A stretch of 64,000 nt of DNA from a bacterium (GTDB taxonomy: Bacteria > Elusimicrobiota > Elusimicrobia > Elusimicrobiales > UBA9959): assembly GCA_021786295.1 (NCBI GenBank), contig JAJYNO010000017.1, forward strand, positions 114,389-178,388, read 5' to 3'. Position numbers and translations under genes: made by a program. Every line of letters starts with the position of its first letter. Position 1 is the stretch's first letter. The notes beneath the pieces were generated by a model. It was not told where the DNA came from, made no database searches, and saw only the letters and a program-made list of their open reading frames with translations. Of this stretch, positions 9,076-18,464 are shown in pieces.

Positions 9076-9132
9076 GGGAGCAGGCCGGGGTGCGGCGTCG
9101 CAGCAGGGGCGGTCGCTTGGGGAGGGGGGAAA

Positions 9133-11964
9133 ATGCCGGACGACAATAACGGGAAAGGGTGCCTTCTGATAGTAGAGGACGATCCCGGGATAATAGAACT
9201 GGAGCGCCAGAGGCTCAGCGGCCTCGGGTTCGAGATAGTCAGCACCTTAAGAGCAGAGGACGCTCTGGAGGTAGTAAGGCGCAAGCCTGTGGAAATGGCG
9301 GTGCTGGACTATTCCCTTCCCGGGATGAACGGCCTGGATTTCGTCGCGCGCATAAGGGAACAGGGCCTCGCGGTGCCGCCTTTCATCGTAGCCACCGGCC
9401 GGGGCGGAGAGAAGGTCGCGGTGGAGACCATGAAGGGCGGGGCGCTGGACTACATAGTCAAGGACTCCTCCTTCCTGGACAACCTGCTCCCCACCGTCTC
9501 CAAGGCGCTGGAGAGGGCCGACCTTCAGAAGAAGCTCAAGCGGACGGAGGCCGATCTTCGGAAAAGCCTGCGCATTTACAACGTGCTGGCCGAGGTGAAC
9601 CAGGCCGCGGCGCGCGAGAAAGATCCGGGGGAACTGCTCAAGAAGGTCTGCCGTATCGCGGTGGAGGTCGGGGGGCTGCGCATGGCCTGGGTGGGGGCTC
9701 TGGACCCGGATATAAAGAGGTTCGTCCCTTTCTGTTCGGACGGCTTCGTCGACGGCTATCTGGACAGGATCAAGATCCCGCTCAGCGATGATGCGGGGAA
9801 CGGCCCCACCGGGACGGCTTTCAAGAGCGGCGGCATAGTCGTCTGTTCGGATATCGCTTCCGACCCCCGCATGGCGCCCTGGCGGGAGGCGGCCCTGGCC
9901 AGGGGCTACGCCTCCTCCGCGGCCATGCCGCTTTTCCTCGACGGCAAGGTCCCTTTCGTGCTGAGCCTTTACTCGGGCGAAAAGGATTTTTTCAGCCGGG
10001 AGGAGCTGCAGCTGCTGGCCGAGATACAGGGGGATATCTCGCTGGCCCTCGGCGCGCTCAAGAACGAGGAGAAAAGGGCCGCGGCCCAGGCCGCGCTCGC
10101 GCGCACCGCGGCGGAACTCGCCCACGTAATGGAGTCCACGCAGGTCATGCTGGTCAGGGTGCGCGCGACCGCCGAAGGGAAGCGCATCCCGGAATGGGTC
10201 AGCGGAGACACGGCCGCCATCACCGGCTACGAGGCGGCGGAGATCCTGGACCCGGCCTGGCTGCCGACGGTGCTGCACCCGGAGGACAGGGAACGGGCGC
10301 TGGCGGAGAAGGCCGCCATCCTCAGGACCGGCTCGACGACCCAGGATTTCCGCATAAAGCGCAAGGACGGAAAGGTGGCCTGGATCCACTCCCAGTTCAG
10401 GGCCACGCCTGACCGCCCGGGGGAGATAATCGGTTCCTGGACCGACATCACCAGCCTGAAGAATTCTGAAGCCCGTTTCCAGGCGCTGATAGACGCGGCC
10501 CCGTACGGCGTGGTGGTGCGCAAGGGCACCAGGGCCACGTACATCAACAGGTCGGGCATGGAGATGATGCGCTCGCTGCGCGAAGAGGACTACGCAGGCC
10601 GCGACATCCTGGAGCGGATAACCGAAAAGTACAGGGCGGGCGTCGCCGACAGGATCGCCGCCGTGGACAAAGGGGCCGTGCTCCCCCCGATGGAGATAGA
10701 GGTGACGGCGATGGACGGGGAGACGCTCTCCGTGGAGATCAGCAGCCGCCGTCTCCTGTTCGGCTCCGAGGAGAGCACAGTGGTGTTCTTCCGCGACGTC
10801 TCCGAACGGAAGAAGTCGGAGAAACTGATGCTGGAGATGTCCGCGATGCAGCGCGTGGAGTCGCTCGGACAGCTGGCCGGAGGCATAGCCCACGACTTCA
10901 ACAACATGCTGACCGGGATAATGGGCAACATCTCGCTGCTGGAGGCGCGCTGCTCGAAGGACGCTGAGAGCGTGGCCATTCTCAAGGATACGCTGCAGGC
11001 CGCCCGCGACGCCCAGAGCCTGACCGCCAATCTGCTGGCTTTCTCCAAGGGGGGCAAGCCGGTCAAGAAGGAGGTCTCCCTGGGGAAGATGCTTTCCAAT
11101 ATCTTCACGCTGGCCACCCGCGGAGCCAACGCCGCCGCGGAACTGGACGTGCCCGCCGGCCTCTGGAGCGTGGAAGGCGACGAGAACCAGCTCAAGCAGG
11201 CGGTCAACAACATCCTGATGAACGGGCTGCAGGCCATGCCTTCCGGCGGGACCATAAAACTGGAAGCGCGCAACCTCCGGGCCGGCGCGCCGCGGCCCGG
11301 GATATTGCCGGGAGGCGCCTATGTGCGCGTAGCCGTTTCCGACACCGGCGTCGGCATTCCGGGGGAATACCTCTCCCACGTGTTCGAACCGTACTTCTCC
11401 ACCAAGGAAAAAGGCCACGGGCTGGGGCTCTTCATGGCCTGGTCCGTGGTGAAGAACCACGGCGGGCATATAGAGCTGGCCTCGGAGCCGGGCAAAGGCA
11501 CCAGGTTCGAGTTGTTCCTGCCGTCCACGGGGCGCTGTCTGGCGGCGCCGGTGGAACAGGCCGGCAAGCCCGCCGGGGGGACCGGCCGCGTGCTGGTGCT
11601 GGAGGACGAAGAGGTGGTGATAAACGCCGTGCGCCGCATGCTGAGGGAACTGGGGTACGAGAGCGAGATAGCGCGGGACGGCGCCGAGGCCGTGAGGCGC
11701 TACCGGGAAGAGAAGGCCGCCGGCAGGCCTTTCAGCGCTGTGATAATGGACCTCACGATCCCGGGCGGCATGGGCGGGAAGGCCGCCGTGGCGGAGCTGC
11801 GCAAGACGGATCCGGAGGCCAAAGTGATAGTTTCCAGCGGCTATTCTGACGACGCCGAACTTTCCGACTACCGGGAAAGCGGCTTCGACGCCATGCTTCC
11901 TAAACCGTACAGGTTCGAGGAGCTGGCCGATACGCTGGCAGGACTGCTGGACGGGAAGAACTGA
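9133..11964 (+). CDS. soluble hybrid histidine kinase, REC-GAF-PAS-PAS-HisKA-HATPase-REC
   Basis: A 943-residue cytoplasmic hybrid kinase without membrane segments. N-terminal receiver (about 1-125, LIVEDDP, VLDYSLPGMNG), GAF (about 160-310), two PAS domains (about 325-445 and 450-565), HisKA (LAGGIAHDFNNMLTG), HATPase (DTGVGIP, GHGLGLF) and a C-terminal receiver (VLEDEE, VIMDLTIPG). A receiver at the N-terminus suggests it is itself switched by another kinase, possibly the one upstream. It is directly followed by the next kinase (ATG at 11965), so they form an operon. The input ligand is unknown. Confidence 0.93.
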   Translation: MPDDNNGKGCLLIVEDDPGIIELERQRLSGLGFEIVSTLRAEDALEVVRRKPVEMAVLDYSLPGMNGLDFVARIREQGLAVPPFIVATGRGGEKVAVETMKGGALDYIVKDSSFLDNLLPTVSKALERADLQKKLKRTEADLRKSLRIYNVLAEVNQAAAREKDPGELLKKVCRIAVEVGGLRMAWVGALDPDIKRFVPFCSDGFVDGYLDRIKIPLSDDAGNGPTGTAFKSGGIVVCSDIASDPRMAPWREAALARGYASSAAMPLFLDGKVPFVLSLYSGEKDFFSREELQLLAEIQGDISLALGALKNEEKRAAAQAALARTAAELAHVMESTQVMLVRVRATAEGKRIPEWVSGDTAAITGYEAAEILDPAWLPTVLHPEDRERALAEKAAILRTGSTTQDFRIKRKDGKVAWIHSQFRATPDRPGEIIGSWTDITSLKNSEARFQALIDAAPYGVVVRKGTRATYINRSGMEMMRSLREEDYAGRDILERITEKYRAGVADRIAAVDKGAVLPPMEIEVTAMDGETLSVEISSRRLLFGSEESTVVFFRDVSERKKSEKLMLEMSAMQRVESLGQLAGGIAHDFNNMLTGIMGNISLLEARCSKDAESVAILKDTLQAARDAQSLTANLLAFSKGGKPVKKEVSLGKMLSNIFTLATRGANAAAELDVPAGLWSVEGDENQLKQAVNNILMNGLQAMPSGGTIKLEARNLRAGAPRPGILPGGAYVRVAVSDTGVGIPGEYLSHVFEPYFSTKEKGHGLGLFMAWSVVKNHGGHIELASEPGKGTRFELFLPSTGRCLAAPVEQAGKPAGGTGRVLVLEDEEVVINAVRRMLRELGYESEIARDGAEAVRRYREEKAAGRPFSAVIMDLTIPGGMGGKAAVAELRKTDPEAKVIVSSGYSDDAELSDYRESGFDAMLPKPYRFEELADTLAGLLDGKN

Positions 11965-14900
11965 ATGAAGGCGAGGAGCGGTTATGGCAGCCCCGCGCCG
12001 CAGCGCCGCAGGCTGCTGGCCGTCTTCCTGCTGTTCTCGGCCGGCATTATAGGCGGCGGCTACGTCTATTATCTGCGCTACAGCGCCGCGGCGGTACAGG
12101 AGAAGAGCGACCTGATAACCGTCATCGGCGAATCCAAGGCGCAGGACATCTCCGACTGGCGGGCGGAGCGCAAGGCGCACCTGGTCTCGATGGCGCAGAG
12201 TCCCGTGATGCGCATCTACCTGCGGCGGCTGCTCGCCGCTCCGCACGACAACCGGCTGCTCGGGCTTGTAAAGGAGCGGCTGGACTCCTTCGTGCTCTAC
12301 AGCGGCTTCAATTCGGCCTATTTCACCGGTCCTGACGGCAGGGTGCTGGCCTGGGGCGGGGAGAAAGAGGCGGCGCTGAACCCGCAGGCCGCGGAGCTGC
12401 TGCGCCGGGCCGCGGACCCGCGTGCCGCCGTGATGTCGGACCTGGTGCCCGATAGGAACGGGAAACCGGCCATCTACCTGGCGGTACTGGCCGCGGAGAG
12501 CGGCGCGGGGAAGCTTTACCTGACGGTCAAGCTCGACCCGTTCCTGTACCTCTATCCGCTCATACGGAAATGGCCCACCTCCAGCCCCTCGGCGGAGACC
12601 CTGCTGGTCAGAAGGGACGGGAACGACGTGCTTTTCCTCAACGAGCTGCGTCACCGCGCCGGTACCGCCCTGAAGTTCCGCCGCCCTATCGCAGAGAAGG
12701 ACCTCCCGGCCGCGGCGGCCGTCGCCGGCTTCACCGGTGTCATGCGCGGCAGGGATTACCGCGGAGTGCCGGTGCTGGCGTACGCGGCCCCGGTGGAAGG
12801 CTCCCCGTGGTTCGTCGTTTCCAAGATAGACCTGTCAGAGGCGTTCGGTCAGCTGCACAGGAGCGCAGAACTGCTGCTGGCGCTTGTGCTGGCCCTGCTG
12901 ATTGCCGGCGGCGCCGTGACCTATTCCATCATGATGCGCCGGGAGGCGGAATACGCCTCCACCCTCACTGCGGCCGAAGCGCGCTTCACGCGGCTTTACC
13001 AGCAGATGCTGGACAGCTACGTCTATACGGACATGAAGGGCCGCGTGGTCGAGTGCAACGCCGCTTTCGAGCGCCTCACCGGCTACGCGCTGGGCGAGCT
13101 GAAGAAGCTCAACTACGTCGATTTTACTCCTGAAAAGTGGCACGCCGCTGAAAAAAGGATAGTGGAGGAGAAGATAATAGGCCAGGGCGCTTCCGGGGTC
13201 TACGAGAAGGAATATCTACGCAAGGACGGCTCCGCGGTGCCGGTTGAACTGCTGACCGTGCTGGACCGGGACAGGGAAGGGCGCCCCGCCGGGATGTGGA
13301 CGATAATCCGAGACCTGACCGGGCGCAGGAAGGCCGAGAAGGCGCTGGCCGAGAGCGAGGAACAGTTCCGCCTGATGTTCGAGGAGCACAGCGCCGTGAT
13401 GCTGCTGGTGGACCCCCTTTCAGGGGCCATAGTCCGCGCTAACAGGGCGGCCTCGGATTTTTACGGATATCCTCCGGAAAGACTGCGGGCCATGACGACG
13501 CACGACATCAACATCCTTCCAGAAGAGGAAAGCGCCCGGATAGAGGGCCGGGTAACGCGCGGGGATGAGAACTTCTTCGTCTTAAGGCACCGGCTGGCCT
13601 CAGGGGAGCCTAGAACGGTGGAGGTCCGCTCCTCCTCCATATCGGTGGGCGGCAGGAAGCTGAACTTCGAGATAATCACGGACATAACGGAGCGCGAACT
13701 GGCCGTGGAGAGGCTGCGCGCCAGCGAGCGCGCCCTCAAAGAGGCGCAGAAGGTGGCCAAGGTGGGCAGCTGGAACTGGGACATCCCCGGCGACGTCATT
13801 TCCTGGTCCGAGGAATATTACCGCATATACGGGGCGGATCCTTCGCGCAAACCTCCGGGCTACCAGGAGCATCTGAAGGCCTATACTCCGGAAAGCGCCG
13901 CCCGCCTCGACGCGGCCGTCAAGAGGAACGTAGAGACCGGCGAGCCGTACGAACTGGACCTGGAGCTCGCGGACCCGAAAGCTTCGGCCCGCTGGGTTAC
14001 GGCCAGGAGCGAGACCAAGCGCGACGAAACCGGCAGGATCGTCGGCCTGCGCGGCACGGCTCAGGACATAACCGAGCGCAAACTGGCCGAGCAGGAACGC
14101 TCCATCCTCGCAGGGCGGCTGAGGCTGGCGGCCGACTCGGCCGGACTGGGCGTCTGGGACTGGGACGTCAAGGCCAATGTCCTGGTCTGGGACGAGCGGC
14201 TCTACGAGCTCTACGGAATAAGGGACAGGTCGGTCTTCCACGGCGTTTTCGAGGCCTGGGTGGCGGCTCTGCACCCGGAGGACCGCGACCGCGCCGCTAA
14301 CGCCATCGCGGCCGCCATCGCCGGCGGTGCGGAATATCACGACGAGTTCAGGATACTGCGCCCGGACGGCCGGGAGCGCATCCTAAAGTCCGACGCGCTC
14401 GTTCTGCGCGGCGCGGACGGGAAGCCGGAGCGGATGATAGGCGTGAACCAGGACATAACCGAGCGCAAGAGGGCCGAGTTGCGGCTGCGCGAGAGCGAAC
14501 AGGCCCTCAAAGAGGCCCAGCATATGGCCCAGCTCGGCAGCTGGAGTTTCGACCCGGCGACGGGGACGGGGACCTGGAGCGACGAGGTGGCCCTGATCCA
14601 CGACCTGCCGGCCGGTTCCCCGATAACTCCTGAGCGCGGGATAACGTATTACGCGCCGGAGTCGAGGCCGCTTATAGAAAAAGCGGTCAAGGAGGCCGTG
14701 GAACAGGGCAGGCCTTACGACCTGGAACTGGAGATAATCTCCGAGAAGGGAGCGCGCAAATGGGTGCGAACGGTCGGACAGGCCGTTGTAAAGGAGGGCC
14801 GCACGCTAAGGGTCCACGGAACGCTCCAGGACATAACCAGGATAAAACAGGCCGAGCTCGAGCTGAAGCGATATTCCGCGGAGCTGGGGGCCAAGAACAA

Positions 14901-15627
14901 GGAACTGGAGGACTTCCTTTACGTAGCCTCCCACGACCTGCGCGGGCCGATGGTCAATATACAGGGCTTTTCACAGAACCTCCAGAAATACTGCGCCGAG
15001 ATCTCCTCCGAGGTAAGGAAGAACTGCCCGGGGACCGCTGCCGGGCTCCTGGACCGGCGGGTGCCGGAGGCGATCGGCTTCCTGCTGACCAGCGCGGCCA
15101 GGATGGATTCGCTCATCAACGCCCTGCTGAAGGTCTCCCGGATAGGCCGCGGCGAGCTCAGGAAGGAGCGCGTGGACATGAACGGCCTAGTGAAAGCCAT
15201 TCTGGCTTCCATTAATTACCAGCTGAGGGAAGCCGGGGCGGAGGCTGAAGCCGGGGAGCTGCCGCCCTGCCTTGGGGACAAGGACCAGCTTTCCCAGGTG
15301 TTCGGCAACCTGCTGGACAACGCGGTGAAGTACCGCTCCCCTGAAAGGACGCTGCGCGTGAGGATAACCGGGGGGAATTTGGACGACGGCGCTGCCGAAT
15401 ACCGGGTCGCGGATAACGGCGTGGGCCTCACCGAAGAGGAGGCGGCCGGGAAGCTCTGGACCCTTTTCTACCGCTCGGACCCCAAAGGGCCGGTGAGCGG
15501 GGACGGGATAGGCCTGACGGCGGCGAAGCGCATCGTCGAGAAGCACGGCGGGACCATCTCGGCGGAAAGGAACGCGGCGGGAGGGGCGACCATCGTCGTC
15601 CGTCTGCCGGGCTGGAGGGACACATGA
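11965..15627 (+). CDS. large membrane PAS-rich histidine kinase (five PAS)
   Basis: 1220 residues. TM helix near residues 15-35 (LLAVFLLFSAGIIGGGYVYY), a periplasmic Cache-like region to about 300, a second TM (LLLALVLALLIAGGAVTYSIMM), then five PAS domains ending in D-I/L-T-E/G-R-type PAC motifs; the last three open with GSWNWD/GVWDWD/GSWSFD-like PAS_3 starts. Phosphoacceptor block DFLYVASHDLRGPM, then HATPase (DNGVGLT, GDGIGLT). The HisKA resembles phytochrome-type kinases. The next gene, a stand-alone receiver, overlaps by 4 nt and is its likely partner. Confidence 0.92.
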   Translation: MKARSGYGSPAPQRRRLLAVFLLFSAGIIGGGYVYYLRYSAAAVQEKSDLITVIGESKAQDISDWRAERKAHLVSMAQSPVMRIYLRRLLAAPHDNRLLGLVKERLDSFVLYSGFNSAYFTGPDGRVLAWGGEKEAALNPQAAELLRRAADPRAAVMSDLVPDRNGKPAIYLAVLAAESGAGKLYLTVKLDPFLYLYPLIRKWPTSSPSAETLLVRRDGNDVLFLNELRHRAGTALKFRRPIAEKDLPAAAAVAGFTGVMRGRDYRGVPVLAYAAPVEGSPWFVVSKIDLSEAFGQLHRSAELLLALVLALLIAGGAVTYSIMMRREAEYASTLTAAEARFTRLYQQMLDSYVYTDMKGRVVECNAAFERLTGYALGELKKLNYVDFTPEKWHAAEKRIVEEKIIGQGASGVYEKEYLRKDGSAVPVELLTVLDRDREGRPAGMWTIIRDLTGRRKAEKALAESEEQFRLMFEEHSAVMLLVDPLSGAIVRANRAASDFYGYPPERLRAMTTHDINILPEEESARIEGRVTRGDENFFVLRHRLASGEPRTVEVRSSSISVGGRKLNFEIITDITERELAVERLRASERALKEAQKVAKVGSWNWDIPGDVISWSEEYYRIYGADPSRKPPGYQEHLKAYTPESAARLDAAVKRNVETGEPYELDLELADPKASARWVTARSETKRDETGRIVGLRGTAQDITERKLAEQERSILAGRLRLAADSAGLGVWDWDVKANVLVWDERLYELYGIRDRSVFHGVFEAWVAALHPEDRDRAANAIAAAIAGGAEYHDEFRILRPDGRERILKSDALVLRGADGKPERMIGVNQDITERKRAELRLRESEQALKEAQHMAQLGSWSFDPATGTGTWSDEVALIHDLPAGSPITPERGITYYAPESRPLIEKAVKEAVEQGRPYDLELEIISEKGARKWVRTVGQAVVKEGRTLRVHGTLQDITRIKQAELELKRYSAELGAKNKELEDFLYVASHDLRGPMVNIQGFSQNLQKYCAEISSEVRKNCPGTAAGLLDRRVPEAIGFLLTSAARMDSLINALLKVSRIGRGELRKERVDMNGLVKAILASINYQLREAGAEAEAGELPPCLGDKDQLSQVFGNLLDNAVKYRSPERTLRVRITGGNLDDGAAEYRVADNGVGLTEEEAAGKLWTLFYRSDPKGPVSGDGIGLTAAKRIVEKHGGTISAERNAAGGATIVVRLPGWRDT

Positions 15628-16067
15628 GGCAGAACGGACCGGCTGTCACCATAGTCATAGCGGAGGACGACGACGGCCACGCCAGGCTTATCACGGAGCA
15701 GCTGGAGGAGGCGGGGGTGAACAATCCCATATTGCGCCTGAAGGACGGCCGGGAGACTCTGGACTTCTTCTTCCGTTCCGGGAACGGGCTTAAAGCCGAG
15801 GCGGACAGCGGCTACCTGCTGCTGCTGGACATAAGGATGCCGAAGGTGGACGGGATTACCGTGCTGCGCCGCCTCAAGGAGGACGCTGAACTGAGGAGGC
15901 TGCCTGTGATAATGCTGACTACTACCGACGACCCGCGGGACGTGGACGCCTGCTACGGTGCCGGGTGCAACAATTATCTTACCAAGCCGGTGGCCTTTGC
16001 CAGGTTCGCCGAGGTGGTAAAAAGGCTCGGCCTCTTTATTTCTATCGTGAAGGTCTCTAATATATAA
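15624..16067 (+). CDS. stand-alone receiver, Rcp1-like response regulator
   Basis: A single receiver domain of 147 residues with acidic triad EDDD, phosphoacceptor LLLDIRMPKVDG, T in MLTTTDD and K in LTKPV. The layout (VIAEDDDGHARLITEQLEE, FFF insert) is that of Rcp1-type receivers that pair with phytochrome-like kinases. It starts inside the stop of the preceding kinase gene (ATGA), strong evidence of partnership. It has no output domain, so it acts by protein contact or as a phosphorelay step. Confidence 0.92.
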   Translation: MRQNGPAVTIVIAEDDDGHARLITEQLEEAGVNNPILRLKDGRETLDFFFRSGNGLKAEADSGYLLLLDIRMPKVDGITVLRRLKEDAELRRLPVIMLTTTDDPRDVDACYGAGCNNYLTKPVAFARFAEVVKRLGLFISIVKVSNI

Positions 16068-16068
16068 T
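16063..16068 (+). promoter_or_regulatory. -10 box TATAAT close to OmpR-type regulator start
   Basis: TATATAAT overlaps the end of the upstream gene and ends 10 nt before the ATG at 16079. No Shine-Dalgarno sequence is seen, so the leader would be absent or only a few bases. Confidence 0.45.
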
Positions 16069-16078
16069 TACGTCTATT

Positions 16079-16765
16079 ATGGCCCAGAAAAAGATACTGC
16101 TGGTGGAGGACGACCGCCAGATGCTGGCGGTGCTGCGCCGCTACCTGGAGAACCACGATTTCTCGGTGGTGTTCACCGACAACGGCAGCGAGGCGCTCAT
16201 CATCGCCAGGGATTCCAGGCCGGACCTCGTGGTGGCCGACGCCTCCCTGCCGGGACTGGACGGCTTCGCGCTCTGCAGGGCGCTGAAGGAATCCCCTGCC
16301 ACGGCCCAGACGCCTGTGATACTGATATCCGGGGCGCGCACCGGGGACGAGGACATCGTAGAGGGCTATGAGCGCGGCGCGGACGACTATCTGTCAAAGC
16401 CTTTCGCCTACCCGGTGCTGATGGCCAAGATCTCCGCGGTGCTGAGGCGCTATGCCGGGGCGCAGGCCTCCGGCATAAAGGAGGAGGGCATAGAGCTGGA
16501 CCCGGAGGGACGGACCGTGAGAGCGGCCGGCAGGCCGGTGCAGCTCACGCGCAAGGAGTTCGACCTGCTTGCGCTGCTGCTGGAAAGGAAAGGCCGGGCC
16601 CTCAGCGTGCCGTACCTGCTGGAAACGGTATGGGGATACGACATGGCCGCGTACGACAACCCCCATACCGTGGAAACGCATATCTCTTCCCTGAGAAAAA
16701 AGCTCGGACCCGCCGTCGCGGCCCGCATACACAGCGTTACCGGGCACGGCTACAAGTTCGAGTGA
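16079..16765 (+). CDS. OmpR/PhoB-family response regulator
   Basis: Receiver (about 1-120: LLVEDDR, VVADASLPGLDGF, SKPF) followed by an OmpR-type winged helix (about 130-228) with LTRKEFDLLALLL, VWGYD, and the recognition helix to wing TVETHISSLRKKLG ending GHGYKFE. It is the only DNA-binding regulator in the island, so it is the probable transcriptional output. Its neighbour 10 nt downstream is a small soluble kinase, a likely partner. An 11-bp tandem direct repeat at 17481-17502, before the next transcription unit, is a candidate binding site for it. Confidence 0.93.
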   Translation: MAQKKILLVEDDRQMLAVLRRYLENHDFSVVFTDNGSEALIIARDSRPDLVVADASLPGLDGFALCRALKESPATAQTPVILISGARTGDEDIVEGYERGADDYLSKPFAYPVLMAKISAVLRRYAGAQASGIKEEGIELDPEGRTVRAAGRPVQLTRKEFDLLALLLERKGRALSVPYLLETVWGYDMAAYDNPHTVETHISSLRKKLGPAVAARIHSVTGHGYKFE

Positions 16766-16774
16766 GGACCAGTT

Positions 16775-17482
16775 ATGGCAACGGGAAAAACTTCGGAACT
16801 GGAGCGCAGGATGGACGCGCTGGCGCGCCTGGCCGGCGGCGTCGCGCACGACATCAACAATATGCTCGGAGCCATAGAAGGCTACGCCACACTGGCGCAG
16901 CGGGGGCTGCAGCCGTCCTCCCAGCTGCACTCGGACATGGAGGAGATACGCAAGGCCGTAGGGAGGGCCACCTCGCTGACGAGAAGGCTGATCCTGTTCA
17001 GCAGCCGCCAGCCTGCCCTGAAGGTCAAGGTGGAGCTCCCGGGATTGCTGGAGGAGCTTTCAGCGCGGCTAACCGCCGGCCTCCGGCCGGAGATACGGAT
17101 AGGCGCCTCCTTCAAGCCCGGTCTGCCGGAGGTGCAGGGCGACCCGCAGCGCCTGGAACTGCTCTTTTCCAATCTGCTGTTGAACGCAGCGGACGCCATG
17201 CCTGGCGGCGGGACTATCGGCCTGGCCGCGGAGGAGGCGGGAGGCTTCGTTAAGGTGTCCGTCTCGGACCAGGGGCCAGGTATGCCGCCGGAAGTGGCTG
17301 AGCACCTCTTCGAACCGTTCTTCACGACCAAGCCGAAAGGGAAAGGGACCGGCCTGGGCCTGGCCGAGGCGTACGGCATAGCCAGGCAGCACGGGGGCAG
17401 GATAGAGGTCTCCACCGCGGAAGGCCGCGGTTCCGAGTTCCGCGTTCTCCTGCCTGCGCCGGGCCATGCCGGCTCCTCCTAA
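16775..17482 (+). CDS. minimal soluble histidine kinase
   Basis: Only 235 residues: HisKA (ARLAGGVAHDINNMLGAIEGYA, starting near residue 15) plus HATPase (LLLNAADAMPGGG, DQGPGMP, GKGTGLGLAEAYGI). There is no sensor, PAS or membrane segment, so signal must arrive from another protein, as in orphan kinases fed by a separate sensor or a receiver in trans. It follows the OmpR-type regulator by 9 nt with a GAGGA-type ribosome site and is probably its kinase. Its C-terminal half resembles that of the 943-residue hybrid kinase. Confidence 0.9.
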   Translation: MATGKTSELERRMDALARLAGGVAHDINNMLGAIEGYATLAQRGLQPSSQLHSDMEEIRKAVGRATSLTRRLILFSSRQPALKVKVELPGLLEELSARLTAGLRPEIRIGASFKPGLPEVQGDPQRLELLFSNLLLNAADAMPGGGTIGLAAEEAGGFVKVSVSDQGPGMPPEVAEHLFEPFFTTKPKGKGTGLGLAEAYGIARQHGGRIEVSTAEGRGSEFRVLLPAPGHAGSS

Positions 17483-17539
17483 AATCTGAGCAAAATCTGA
17501 GCATAACCGGAAGTTTACCTTAACTTCTCCTCCTATACT
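17481..17539 (+). promoter_or_regulatory. tandem 11-bp direct repeat and -10 box, candidate OmpR-type operator
   Basis: aaaatctgagc occurs twice head to tail (17481-17491 and 17492-17502). A TATACT box follows at 17534-17539 with no good -35, the layout of a promoter activated by a PhoB/OmpR-type regulator, which binds direct repeats one helical turn apart. The binding itself is inference. Confidence 0.45.
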
Positions 17540-17556
17540 TAAAGCGAGGAGGAGTT

Positions 17557-18456
17557 ATGAAACTTTTAATAAAAACGATACTGGCGGCTGGCTTGGCGGG
17601 AAGCGTTCTCCCGGTCCTTCCGGCGGCCGGCAGAGCCTCCTCCTCCGGCTACGGGGCCCTGGCCGTGAGATTGGCCGCCGCGGCCTCCGCCAACGGCATA
17701 ACGCGGCTGGCGGTAGTCCCTTTTTCTGCCGCGGACGGCGCCGGGCAGGAGGCGAACTTCGCGAGGGAGAAGACGGCTGCGGGGCTTTCGGCGGTCAAAG
17801 GCCTGGTGGTGCTGGACCAGGACGCCTACGCCGCCTACAAGACGCCTGCCTCCTGGGAGAAACTGCCGCGCGGCCTCAGGCCGCAGGCCCTGGTGCAGGG
17901 CAGCGTATTCAGGTCGGGGGAGGACGTGACGCTGCTGGCGAAGCTTGTGGACCCGGGGAGTGGACGGATCTATGGGACCGCCGAGGTGAGATCTTTCGCC
18001 CGCTTCGGCTCCTCCCTGCCGCCGCTGCCGGATATCGACTGGGCTGAGCCGCCCTCCTCCGCCAGGCTGGCCGGCCTGCCGCCGCTGCCGGGCGCCAAGT
18101 GGGACAAGACTTCTTCGTCCGCCGCGGCCGGCGATTTCAGGGACGCTCCTGCCGACGACGCCTTCGACTGCGCCGCGGCCTTCAGGCAGATGAACAAGAT
18201 AAACGCCGCGGCGGTGGACCTCAAGGCCCGTTACTGGGCGGCCAAGCTCAAGGACCCGTCCTTCGTCATGGGCAGCCTGACGCGCAATCCGGGAAGCGAG
18301 ATCAGGGATCCTTCGGTGCGCGAGAAGTTCTACAACCTGCTGTCCTCCTATTACGACAGGGCTAACGCCCCGGCCATTCCCGAGGCCCGGAAGGCCAAGC
18401 TGGAGGAGTTCATGGAGAGGGAGGACGAGGTTATAGACCGCTGCGGGGCCAGGTAG
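17557..18456 (+). CDS. secreted FlgO/CsgG-N-like protein of unknown function
   Basis: 299 residues with a clear signal peptide (MKLLIKTILAAGLAGSVLPVLPAAGRA). The region about 45-150 looks like the FlgO/TolB-N/CsgG-N fold used by envelope proteins: ITRLAVVPFSAADG, then a helix, then ALVQGSVFRSGEDVTLLAKLVDP. The second half has repeated LPPLP-W segments (SLPPLPDIDW, GLPPLPGAKW) and a helical tail of unknown type. It has a strong GGAGGAG ribosome site and is followed 9 nt later by a receiver-GGDEF gene, so an envelope role under island control is plausible. Function not known. Confidence 0.7.
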   Translation: MKLLIKTILAAGLAGSVLPVLPAAGRASSSGYGALAVRLAAAASANGITRLAVVPFSAADGAGQEANFAREKTAAGLSAVKGLVVLDQDAYAAYKTPASWEKLPRGLRPQALVQGSVFRSGEDVTLLAKLVDPGSGRIYGTAEVRSFARFGSSLPPLPDIDWAEPPSSARLAGLPPLPGAKWDKTSSSAAAGDFRDAPADDAFDCAAAFRQMNKINAAAVDLKARYWAAKLKDPSFVMGSLTRNPGSEIRDPSVREKFYNLLSSYYDRANAPAIPEARKAKLEEFMEREDEVIDRCGAR

Positions 18457-18464
18457 GGGGGGAT

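Noticed and set aside
9247-12654. 1135-residue minus-strand ORF
   Set aside because: It lies antisense to two well-supported kinase genes, is Arg/Gly/His/Ala-rich with no recognisable domain, and is typical of shadow frames in GC-rich DNA. The same applies to the other long antisense ORFs (for example 1339-3348, 21707-22993, 24229-26064, 41707-43332, 54467-56842).
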